The notes beneath the pieces are model-generated. The model made no database searches. It was given only the letters and a program-made list of their open reading frames with translations, and had not been told where the DNA came from. Source: Saccoglossus kowalevskii (Eukaryota > Hemichordata > Enteropneusta > Harrimaniidae). From it: 14,631 nt of DNA. Positions within the stretch are counted from its first letter, which is position 1. Each line of letters begins with the position of its first letter. The DNA lies in contig NW_003115456.1 in the NCBI RefSeq assembly GCF_000003605.2, positions 1 to 14,631 of the forward strand, in the 5' to 3' direction. Made by a program: the position numbers and the translations under genes. Positions 1 to 7,546 of the stretch are shown here, in pieces.

Positions 1-76
1 ATTGTCTTTGGAAGTTTGTTATTGCAGTTTGCCGGATTAAATTTTTTGAAAATTAGCAAATTTAGGCATACATGTA

Positions 77-82
77 TTTATT
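77..82 (-). terminator. Candidate poly(A) signal AATAAA
   Basis: This is the only canonical AATAAA that I see on the minus strand between the TMEM244 stop and the window edge. It implies a 3' UTR of roughly 460 bases. Confidence 0.4.
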
Positions 83-356
83 AATGACTGACAGAGGATT
101 GAAGACTAGTGAAATTTGCATAAATTAAGGATCAGATTATAGAGACTCTTGCCAACTAGTCTAATTTTTGTGTATGGGAGAAATCATAAGTTATTTTTAA
201 ATTTTACTTGTTTTTTAATTAAAAAAAGTCTGACTATTATAAATTGTGTTCATTCTGTTTGCAGTATATGCACAGTATAGGCAAATAAATTACTAGTTAA
301 AAATTCTAGTTTAAATAAATCGTGTCAATTTGGTATATAAGTACTAAAAATCTCAC

Positions 357-383
357 AGCCATCAAGAAATTATTTTGATGGCT
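357..383. repeat. Hairpin AGCCATCAA / TTGATGGCT
   Basis: A perfect 9-bp inverted repeat encloses a 9-base AT-rich loop within the presumed TMEM244 3' UTR. Confidence 0.6.
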
Positions 384-442
384 TACATAAATCTTAATTA
401 AAGAAGTACTTCAATTGCACAGCAGCACTGTTTGTCAAAATA

Positions 443-480
443 ATGCAATGCATCATGGTCCATGCAATGCATCATGGTCT
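443..480. repeat. Tandem 19-mer duplication
   Basis: Two adjacent copies of ATGCAATGCATCATGGTC (plus C or T) at 443-461 and 462-480 differ only at the last base. Each holds a TGCA-rich core. Confidence 0.9.
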
Positions 481-527
481 AATTATGCCAATCACATAAT
501 TAAGAGTATATAACAACCTTTAAGTCT

Positions 528-679
528 TCAAGCCTTAGATTCATTCTTCTTTAGGTCAAACTTGCCCTTCTTCCGTTGTCTGACACACGCTTTGATAGAC
601 TCTCCCACCACCATCATAAATATGAGTCCAATACAAACACACACCCACCATTCCCATATCAATGGAAAGGTTACATTTA
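528..679 (-). CDS. TMEM244: TMEM244 coding exon 5 (helix 4 and basic tail)
   Basis: A strong acceptor (T-rich tract ending TATATTGCAG) puts the exon start at 679. The open frame in fact extends back to an ATG at 761, but that upstream part (MSSEKH...) is intron. The exon encodes VNVTFPLIWEWW, then the helix WVCVCIGLIFMMVV, then a charged tail (RQRKKGKFDLKKNESKA) and TGA. The basic tail would be cytoplasmic by the positive-inside rule. Confidence 0.85.
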
Positions 680-3600
680 CTGCAATATAAAAAAACAAAC
701 ATATGACATAACTTAGAAACATAAGATTTTGTAAACCATTTGAATGTTTTTCGCTAGACATAACAAATTATTGGAGAAATGTGAAGCTTCTCTGTATTTA
801 ACTACTGTGAAGTAATTTATTTACCCTGAAAAGATAAATCAGTGAAAATTGTGTATATATGGTCTTTATTTACAAATTTAAGTATTAACACATACAAGAA
901 GAATATTCGAAAAATAAAAATACTTTACAGAATATTTAAATAAAATCACATATCTCGTTCCTAAGTTTCAATGCATGAAAGATGTATGCAGCTAGTGGTT
1001 GTAAAATGTCAGAGTTTTGAGAAGTAACAAGTTCTATAAATTTATCAAAAGACAAGGTATTATAAAATGTATTGGGTAAGTATTACCGGTATGTTCGCAA
1101 TTCATGGTAATATGGGCAAACAAGGAGAAAGTGAAACTCATTTTCAATTTCATCTATGTCACAAAGAGAGCAAATATGTTCGTCTCTCTCAATCAGTGAA
1201 AATAAAATTCAGTGAAAATACCTGTTTTCCTATATTTTACACAACTCATCAAAAATCAGTGAAAATAAACTACTAATAATAAAACAGCCAAAATGTCTGT
1301 TCAGCAAAAATTAATTCTAGGTAAAATAAATCATATTTTTGTTTAATGTAAGTGCCTTTTTATGAAAAGAGATAACATTTAAAAGGTGCACATGTTAATA
1401 ATCAAGGGATTACAGTAAAGATTCAACTGGAATCGGAATGATGTGAATGTTTGTAGTATAAATAAAAAAAACTTGTCATGTACGCGTACCAATTGTTTGT
1501 TGTGTCTGCATCAACTATGGTGCTCAACACAGTAATTTCTATGAAGCATGCATGGCAGTTTTGTTTATGCTAATATAGTTTGAACTTAAACATGTCAGAG
1601 ATATGGATCCAGAAGCTGATGCTTATGATGATTTTTTTTAACATTAAAATTATTAAAATTCAGTCATCTTGTATCTGATCATCCATATTGAGAGACATTG
1701 GAACCGCATTAATTAAAACAAAATGACCACCACTCAGTAAATTTGAATCAGATCAGTCAAACCAATATATCTGTATATCTATGACATGATCTAAAATGAA
1801 TATATAAAATTTGAACACAATCAGTCAAAGCATGTCAGAGATATGGCTCTAAAATATAAAAATCTGAAAAATATAAGGATGTGCATCAAGGTCCCACAAT
1901 TTCCAATGTATGTAGCTAGTTTGAACAAAATCCATCTGTAAACAGCCAAGATTGGGTTTCAATAATTTTTCAGCACAAAAATGGCAGTCATTAGTCTATC
2001 TTGAATCAGATCATAAAACAAATCATTCTGCATATGTATAATATTATGTATGATGTATGTGTGAAGTTTGAATGTATCGGTCAAGGCTTGTCTAATATAC
2101 ACACACAGAGGTTGGCGACCGAGCAGTTACCTCAGGAAGTGCTGCCACCTAAATGAGATGTGGCAGTAAATAACAAAATAACAAAACAAAAAAACAGTCC
2201 CAGTATTGTTAACTTGTATGTTACACATATCTCCAGACTTGCAAAGTACATGCTATTCTGCCCATGGCTGTATATTCGTGTCAGTAAAAATATTACCTCT
2301 TTACTTACCAGCACAAACTATGGCACAATGAATGACTGTCACGGTCAAAGCGTAGTCCCACAACCAACTATCTAAGTATGCAATATACACCCATGTGCTG
2401 ATAAAGTATGTAGATTCCAGCGCTATTATGTCGCCTGTAAGATACATGAAGTACATATTATGTTCATTAAGGATCAGTAGTCATAGCAACACATCATGTT
2501 TGCTATTGGTGACACAAAATGTAAAATACAATTTGAACATGTAGTGCATGAGAACAATGACCCTTTATGTGAAAGCACAGCAGAGAAAAAGTCAGTAATA
2601 ATCATGCAATTATGTAGCAGCGAAAATAATCCTGGGGTCCTAAAAGATGTTGGGTCTCAGCAAGTGAGCAACATCCACGAAATTTTGTCTTCAGGAACAC
2701 CATTAACATCAAATTGCAAAAACGGAAAACTTACAGTAATAACATTCATCCGAGTAAGAGCCTATGCCCAGGCAAACACACCCCCCCCACTTGTGAACAC
2801 AATAAAGAAGTTGAGGTCATATCCACGTATACGCCCAGGGAGTCTTTTTTTACACAAAATATAACAAAAACCTATTTTCTATTTGTTGACTGTGGTTGTA
2901 TTAACAGTTGACTTTCTTACAGTTCTTGTGATGTTTATAAACATTCTTTAAAAATAATTGTTAATTGCATAAAACAAGGGGTGAACACGAAATAGCTGTG
3001 ACAGCAAAACAGATAATCTCGCTTTCTGCCTTCAGGGCAGCGTGTTCACCGATGATTTACATTTATTTTTCAAGACTTTTTTCAGAATCATAACAGTCAG
3101 CAAGTCTATAAAAATGTATATTAAAGCAGAAACGATAGTTCTTTTTTTGAAATATGTCATGGCCCTAAAAAGGGACGGCCGGTCGTGTGGTTTGTGCTTC
3201 CTTAGAAATGATTCAAGCAACTTGTATAAAGAGATCCGCGAAGCAAGTGTCGCACTCAATGTCACGCCGAAGACTGCCAACTTTTTTAACCATCTTTCAT
3301 CACCGCTATTGCATTTCTGTCATGAAAATTATTCTTCTGTCGTTGGATAAAAAAAAAACTTCCTATTTCAAGTCCACCGCGATATCCATATAGTGAGACA
3401 TTCCAACCGCCGGAACTTGCTGAATGATAACTTTCAACATGATTGAAGAGAGTTGAGTCTGATAAGAAAGCAATGTCACGATTTGAACTTTATGATGAAA
3501 CACTAGTAGTGATGTCATACTTAGCCAATCAGTAAAGCAGATGCATAAAGTTCAAAGATGATTGCCAGACTGTAAACAAAAGCATTGTGTGCCATCGCAG

Positions 3601-6600
3601 CAGAGCGACCCAATTTTTCTTGTCTCTTTATTGTGATTAGACATGAATGAAAAGTGCTAAGCTGACTGCAAAATCCGTCGATTAAAAGTGCTAAGTCCAA
3701 ATTGTGTGGGACGATATTGACAAACTTCAGGACGCAGCTGTAGGGATTTTGTTTGACGGCTACAGTGACACAGACTTGGACTTTATGGTCGACGAAGATG
3801 GCAATGAATGTACAAATAAAGAGAATTTTTTTCAAACAGCTATGAATTTTTATAATTTTTACTGTGTAAATTTGTGAATTATTATTGATCTTGTATGACA
3901 GTTGATCCGTAATTTGTCGAGACCGAAAATAATTTTACGCAGTTAACCCATTGACATTTTAGTTCATTTTGAGTTCACGCGTATCAGGCGTGTTTGTCAG
4001 CAGGAAAATCCTAATTCAAATGATTCCTCACTGTCGATTTTTATTATTTCTGGTTTATTTGTCACATTATAAGCAATAAATTATTTTTGTTTTACTTCTA
4101 ATGTTGCATATTGTTCATTTATTTCTGTTGCATGTTTTTATTTGCCGTTCTATTCCCTGCCGAAGTTAAAAGTGAATTTTCGCTTTTTTTGCAGGGGATA
4201 ATTTTCCATGTTCAGGACCCTGGGCTCTTACCCGGATAAATACGGTAGCTGTTTTCATACTCACCCTATTGGCACTAATGTAAAATATCTCTGCAAATGT
4301 AATTATAGGAAATAAAATAACTTACTGAGAAAAGGCTGACTGGTCCACGCAGATTGATTAAATGGTACTAACTGATAAAACTTGTCATCAAAACTTTCAT
4401 AATGAAATGGAATGGTGCCATCAAATTTTTGAAGCCTGTAAAAAAAAAGAGTTAAAGATGTTTTTTGATTTGTTTGTAAAAACTGATAAAAAATAATTCA
4501 GACAATGATGTACAATATCAGACTTGTGTTGTTTAAAAAAAAAAATGTAAGAAAGTTTTTTTTTTCGCTAAAAATGAAAAAAATTGACAAAAATTAGAGA
4601 ATAGGAAGTATGTTACAACATGAACAAATCTGACTAAGGTCCACCCAAGGGGTCTACATACAAAGTATGAAAGCAGTTAGGCTTGCTTTTTCAAAAAAAA
4701 AATTGAAAATAGCAATTTTTACAAAAAACTGAAGGTATCCTCACAAAATGAACAAAAACTGACAGAGAACCACCTTTAACATTAACGTTTGTAGTTAGTA
4801 TAAAACCAATACAGCTAAAAAATTTTAAGAAGAAGTCAAAATATACAAAAGCCAGGGCGCCGATCATGAAAAGCGTGGATAGCTGCTAGAATTCGTGACT
4901 CTGTTTCAAATTATAAACCAATATCATATACAGTACAGTGTCACACATTATTTTAGTAAGACCGTCAGTGATCTTCTTAATGAGAAAATCATAAGTTTAT
5001 ATTACGTAGTTAATACATAACCCTTCAAAAATAAATTTCATTGTTTGTTGGTGATTGTGCATGGGTTCATAGGTGCTCTCCTCAATAGTCCGGTAATGTT
5101 ATCTAAATTTTTTAAGGAACTAATTTTCACTGCTAAAATATCATGCATACTGCATAAAAGATGCAGACTGAATGGGTGTGGCAAAAACTGAATTATTTTC
5201 ATACTTCAATGCTGATATTTCAGAAGGGAATAAGTCGCTAAAATACCCTCACTTCATCAAAATTAACCACCATCAAATGTGTATAGCACATTATTGAGCG
5301 TGGAAATATTAAAACAAATATTTTCATGTTTGTTGCGTTGACCTTTGTTTGTCCCTTTTTTACGTTTGATTTCCGACATAACGCCAGATTTCGGAATGAA
5401 AATAGTCTATTCAATGATTGTCAATGACGCCAGCCTTCCATGGCCATCCCATTGAACCCAGCGTGATCGTGATAGAAAAACCTGTATTTGACCTCTGTTG
5501 AATTGAATGATTTGAATCAGCATGCCAAGATGCTGGATCCAGCAATCTGTGTTTGTGTAACAACAACTTGCATCAATTTCAAATTTAAAACAATAGATTT
5601 TGCCTTCTTATATCATGACATAGCTTAACAGACAAAAAACTTTGCATTTGATTTCCCAAAGTCATAACGCTTTATCAATAGGAAATACAGGTTTCTAGTG
5701 GTATAATAGTGAGTCAGTGGTCAGATAAACCATGGACGTATTAACACATGTTAGTATGTCCATGGATAAACAAACTTTGACTGGCGAAATCAAATCTGTA
5801 CACATCTAGCTAAAATGCCACATGTACATATTGATTATGGGAAACCATACTCTAGCACCAGCCTTAGCTGTCTCCTTAAAAAACAGCTATGAAACAAAAC
5901 AGCAACAACTATCAGTGTATTAGGTTACAATTTGTGTTCATTCTATGTTCTATATTCACCATTGGTTGCAAATTGTCTTTATTGTTTATTCATATTTGTT
6001 TTTGATTTGTTTTACATTTTTAGAATATGCTTTTTTTTTTAGATTATAGTTTTTAAATTTCTTCTTGTAAGACCTTTTTTTTTTCCTTTCCTAAGAATTT
6101 TATGTGTCTAATAAATATTATTATTATGGCTATTTCTTGTGTTGCATAAACAATTATTATGATTAAGTAAAATATACAATTCAGCACTGAATTCCCTAAT
6201 TGTAGACAGGCATTAGAATATAACGATGAAGAGTGTTAATATGACAATAATCCAGATCCCTGAAATCTTGCCTGTCAATACCTTTGTTTGTAAACAATGA
6301 GGTCAAATTGAGTTGTTAGGCATGATTTCCGTGACACAAGGTATAAGCGGAACGCCTAAAAGAATCTAAAGCGAGATAAACAAACAGTATGCTTGTCTTT
6401 AATTTACTGCAAATATGCACACTTCTTAATCGATTTGCTGACCGAATATTACGTACCTGAATGCGCCGAACACTACGGTCGCCGTGAAATAAAATGCACA
6501 GTAGAAAAACAGCAGACAAGTAAAAACGTTGATAATAATTCTCTATATAAACAAAACAAAGCAGAAAGTTGCTGTGTTAGTGGGTGAGCAGACAAATAGG

Positions 6601-6673
6601 GCCTTAAACAAACAATCAAACTAATACTCGTTTTGTTTACTTACACCGGTGGAATAGGGCATATTTCAGTCAT
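528..6673 (-). CDS. TMEM244: TMEM244-like four-pass membrane protein (five exons)
   Basis: The coding sequence joins 6647-6673, 6457-6542, 4326-4435, 2309-2434 and 528-679 on the minus strand and gives about 166 residues. All introns are GT/AG and all split codons join (AG+G, A+GC, G+TA). Four hydrophobic segments are seen: about residues 11-37 (CLLFFYCAFYFTATVVFGAF), 76-94 (ESTYFISTWVYIAYL), 100-116 (ALTVTVIHCAIVCA) and 121-147 (WWVCVCIGLIFMMVV). A polar stretch follows segment 1. The blocks LESTYF, W-WDYALTVTVIH and VNVTFPL match what I know of vertebrate TMEM244 (LVSTEVTYF, WVWDYAISVTILH, VMLEFPL), a multi-pass membrane protein of unknown function and about 128 residues. The excess here is mostly a basic C-terminal tail. 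The start has A at -3, and an in-frame TAG lies upstream. An alternative is a paralogue in the same family. Confidence 0.85.
680..2308 (-). other. TMEM244 intron 4
   Basis: The intron is about 1.63 kb, bounded by GTAAGT at 2308 and a T-rich AG acceptor at 680. I find no supported gene inside it. It contains four copies of TCAGTGAAAAT (839-849, 1193-1203, 1209-1219, 1256-1266) and a decayed repeat field around 1578-2100. The 69-codon plus-strand ORF at 1067-1276 has low-complexity AT-driven content and looks accidental. Confidence 0.7.
1578..2100. repeat. Decayed reiterated repeat (TTTGAA...AGTCAAA...CATGTCAGAGATATGG)
   Basis: Related blocks start with (A/G)TTTGAA near 1578, 1741, 1808, 1918 and 2065, with a degenerate CTTGAATC copy near 2003. 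Three blocks continue with a (G)TCAA(A/G) element. Two blocks, exactly 240 bases apart (1591 and 1831), share CATGTCAGAGATATGG. This looks like an old repeat of moderate copy number that has diverged in place. Confidence 0.5.
2309..2434 (-). CDS. TMEM244: TMEM244 coding exon 4 (helices 2 and 3)
   Basis: The exon is 126 bases. The acceptor is TATCTTACAG and the donor is GCTG|GTAAGT. Only one of three frames is open. It encodes DIIALESTYFISTWVYIAYL followed by DSWLWDYALTVTVIHCAIVC. The W-WDYA-(S/T)VT-(L/I)H pattern is the best family signature in the gene. The overlapping longer ORF at 2132-2314 is an artefact that begins inside this exon. Confidence 0.88.
2496..2864 (+). other. Unassigned 122-codon open stretch in intron 3
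   Basis: This is the longest open frame in the left half. It is antisense to TMEM244. It begins MFAIGDTKCKIQFEHVVHEN, has a mixed, fairly protein-like composition, and ends after a run of eight C bases. I recognise no domain and see no convincing flanking splice sites. It could be a remnant of a mobile element or chance. Confidence 0.15.
2980..3050. repeat. Spaced inverted repeat GGTGAACACG / CGTGTTCACC
   Basis: Perfect 10-bp arms at 2980-2989 and 3041-3050 enclose 51 bases. Just inside the right arm lies a second small stem, CTGCCT / GGGCAG, with one wobble pair. Confidence 0.7.
3695..3877 (+). other. Unassigned 60-codon acidic open stretch, no ATG start
   Basis: Reading from just after the TAA at 3692-3694 gives 60 open codons on the plus strand. 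They include WDDIDKLQDAAVGILFDGYS and DTDLDFMVDEDGNECTNKE before a TGA at 3875. The composition is coding-like and acidic, but I know no family for it. It overlaps a 104-codon open frame on the other strand (3521-3835), so at most one is meaningful. Confidence 0.2.
4326..4435 (-). CDS. TMEM244: TMEM244 coding exon 3 (polar loop)
   Basis: The exon is 110 bases. The acceptor is a long T run ending TTTACAG and the donor is CTCA|GTAAGT. It encodes a hydrophilic stretch with LQKFDGTIPFHYESF and YQLVPFNQSAWTSQPFL. This corresponds to the polar segment between helices 1 and 2 of TMEM244 (APFDF...PSWLN in the human protein, from memory). Only one frame is open between the splice sites. Confidence 0.85.
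4616..4774. repeat. Two diverged copies of an ATGAACAAA...CTGAC...CCACC repeat
   Basis: Blocks at 4616-4645 and 4743-4774 share ATGAACAAA, then CTGAC, then (G/A)(T/A)CCACC. They are separated by about 97 bases of A-rich sequence. The pattern suggests an old local duplication or two units of one repeat. Confidence 0.45.
5730..5765. repeat. 36-base near-perfect palindrome (CCATGGAC ... GTCCATGG)
   Basis: Pairing each base with its mirror gives 15 Watson-Crick pairs and two G-T pairs, with only the central two bases unpaired. Both sides are flanked by GATAAAC (ends at 5730 and 5770), resembling a short direct repeat around an insertion. Confidence 0.75.
6457..6542 (-). CDS. TMEM244: TMEM244 coding exon 2 (first membrane segment)
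   Basis: The acceptor is a T-rich tract ending TTTATATAG. The donor is TTCAG|GTACGT. The exon reads RIIINVFTC, then the hydrophobic block LLFFYCAFYFTATVVFGAF, and ends in a split AG that joins the G of exon 3 to make Arg. It aligns with the first membrane helix of TMEM244. A rival acceptor (TATAGAG|A) two bases further in would start the exon at 6540. Confidence 0.8.
6647..6673 (-). CDS. TMEM244: TMEM244 coding exon 1
   Basis: The exon encodes MTEICPIPP. An in-frame TAG lies 13 codons upstream of this ATG, so it is the first possible start in this frame. The donor reads CCG|GTGTAAGT. A second, better consensus donor (GTAAGT) lies two bases further on and would end the exon at 6645. The choice is coupled to the exon 2 acceptor (see findings). 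The intron that follows is only about 104 bases. Confidence 0.75.
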
Positions 6674-7128
6674 TATTGGTCTTGTCCGCTCTGGTGATTC
6701 AATCGACTGCTACACATCGCATCGGAGCGACCTTGCGGTATTCCCCGGGTCAGCGGGTTAACCACGTCCGCGATTATATATTTCATTGTTGTTGTTTATT
6801 ATTATTTAAACTATATTATTGTATAAAATTAAATTATAATGAAATTTGATGTAGTCTATTGAAATATGCTATTTCTGACTTCAAATATGGTGAAAAACAC
6901 TATCAGAGTAATTTGTTTGGGATAGAGGATACGTGTCAGAGGTCACATTCGATTTATTTGTCTGGAGATAAAATTTATTGTGAGTAGAACGAATTTGAGA
7001 GAAAATGAATTATCGAGCTGTAGGGTCAAATAATCTTGACTAAAGCGCGAGTTACATATGCTATTTTTCATAAATAATGGTATCTTCCAAGCTTTTTTTC
7101 TTTTATCAATGCAACATTCTAAAACATA

Positions 7129-7137
7129 TTTCGCGCC
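7129..7137 (+). promoter_or_regulatory. E2F-like site TTTCGCGCC
   Basis: The sequence matches the E2F consensus TTTSGCGC on the plus strand, about 300 bases upstream of the AT-hook gene start codon. The match is by sequence only. Confidence 0.4.
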
Positions 7138-7185
7138 ATGGGTTTCATAACCTTCTCACTGTTATCTGTCGTTTAAAATTAATAC

Positions 7186-7193
7186 GCGCAAAA
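7186..7193 (-). promoter_or_regulatory. E2F-like site (GCGCAAAA, reverse)
   Basis: The reverse complement TTTTGCGC matches the E2F consensus. It lies about 50 bases from the other E2F-like site and in the opposite orientation. Confidence 0.4.
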
Positions 7194-7214
7194 AAGTTAA
7201 AAATAGTATTGTGG

Positions 7215-7220
7215 CACGTG
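7215..7220. promoter_or_regulatory. E-box CACGTG
   Basis: A palindromic CACGTG lies about 25 bases downstream of the second E2F-like motif, in the divergent region. Confidence 0.35.
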
Positions 7221-7435
7221 TTGACAATATTAAATTTTGTGCATGACTACGAACTATAATTTTTTATTCATATCATTAAGTAACTTCTGATTACGTTGTT
7301 ATTAGAAGAGGTTTCCTATTGCTATGAGTACGCGGGAGTATGTTTGATCGTGCACAATAATACTGTGTCAAGTGGTTCCGCAAATCCAATATGGTGGCTA
7401 CCATTGAGGGCAGTTCTGATTAGAAAGTATCGAAA

Positions 7436-7546
7436 ATGGTCAAAACTCGACACAGTGGTGGCCTCGAGCCGGAAGATGAAGTTGAATTCCTGTCTCTTAG
7501 ACAGAGACGAACTCGCAGATCTGACCAATATTCAAATCCAATCAAT
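7436..7546 (+). CDS. First coding exon of a plus-strand nuclear protein gene (ATAD2-like N-terminus, tentative)
   Basis: The ATG sits in a good context (AAAATGG) and the exon ends in AAT|GTAAGT, a textbook donor in phase 0. The 37 residues begin MVKTRHSGGLEPEDEVEFLS and continue LRQRRTRRSDQYSNPIN: an acidic patch followed by a basic Arg-rich patch. The start MVxTR and the block FLSLR-(x)-RRxRRS resemble what I recall of ATAD2/ATAD2B N-termini, bromodomain AAA ATPases of chromatin. This rests on a short match and is not secure. A ten-codon upstream ORF (7391-7423) would precede it if transcription starts further up. The gene is head-to-head with TMEM244. Confidence 0.65.

Larger units (their letters stand above)
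1..527 (-). other. Presumed TMEM244 3' UTR and downstream flank
   Basis: No coding signal is seen. A minus-strand AATAAA lies at 77-82, about 450 bases past the stop codon, and could be the polyadenylation signal. The stretch holds a 9-bp-stem hairpin (357-383) and a 19-base tandem duplication (443-480). The assignment as UTR is inferred from position only. Confidence 0.4.
2435..4325 (-). other. TMEM244 intron 3
   Basis: The intron is about 1.89 kb. It carries several stop-free stretches (plus 2496-2864 and 3042-3350, minus 3032-3280 and 3521-3835, plus 3695-3877), none with a recognisable domain. It also holds a spaced inverted repeat (2980-3050), a 14-bp palindrome (2931-2944) and locally higher GC at about 3150-3800, possibly remnants of mobile DNA. 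Confidence 0.6.
4436..6456 (-). other. TMEM244 intron 2
   Basis: The intron is about 2.02 kb, with long A/T homopolymers. No other exon with compatible phase was found inside. It contains a duplicated repeat block (4616-4774) and a 36-base near-perfect palindrome (5730-5765). Confidence 0.7.
6674..7435. promoter_or_regulatory. Divergent intergenic region (shared promoter candidate)
   Basis: The 762 bases lie between the TMEM244 start codon (minus) and the start codon of the AT-hook gene (plus). The end next to TMEM244 (about 6680-6775) has about eleven CpG dinucleotides in roughly 100 bases, unlike the AT-rich surroundings. The other end carries two E2F-like motifs and a CACGTG E-box. There is no clear TATA box at either start. 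Its role is inferred from the head-to-head layout. Confidence 0.5.

Noticed and set aside
528-761. 77-codon minus ORF starting MSSEKHSNG as a stand-alone small membrane protein
   Set aside because: A strong T-rich acceptor at 680 and the matching split codon from exon 4 show that only 528-679 is coding. The first 27 codons are intron.
2132-2375. ORFs on both strands over 2132-2375
   Set aside because: They straddle TMEM244 exon 4 or its donor in the wrong frames and have no motif.
3032-3393. Overlapping ORFs on both strands (82, 102 and 68 codons)
   Set aside because: Mutually overlapping, no recognisable domain and no splice context, so not listed as genes.
3521-3835. 104-codon minus ORF with a signal-peptide-like start
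   Set aside because: Lies inside TMEM244 intron 3 and overlaps a more coding-like plus-strand stretch. The hydrophobic start alone is weak evidence in AT-rich DNA.
6316-6587. ORFs of 67 and 64 codons on opposite strands
   Set aside because: They are shadows across TMEM244 exon 2 in the wrong frames.
3944-6761. piggyBac element bounded by TTAACCC at 3944 and GGGTTAA at 6755
   Set aside because: The ends share only TTAACCCxxTGAC, and the interval contains three TMEM244 exons and the gene start, so it cannot be one inserted element.
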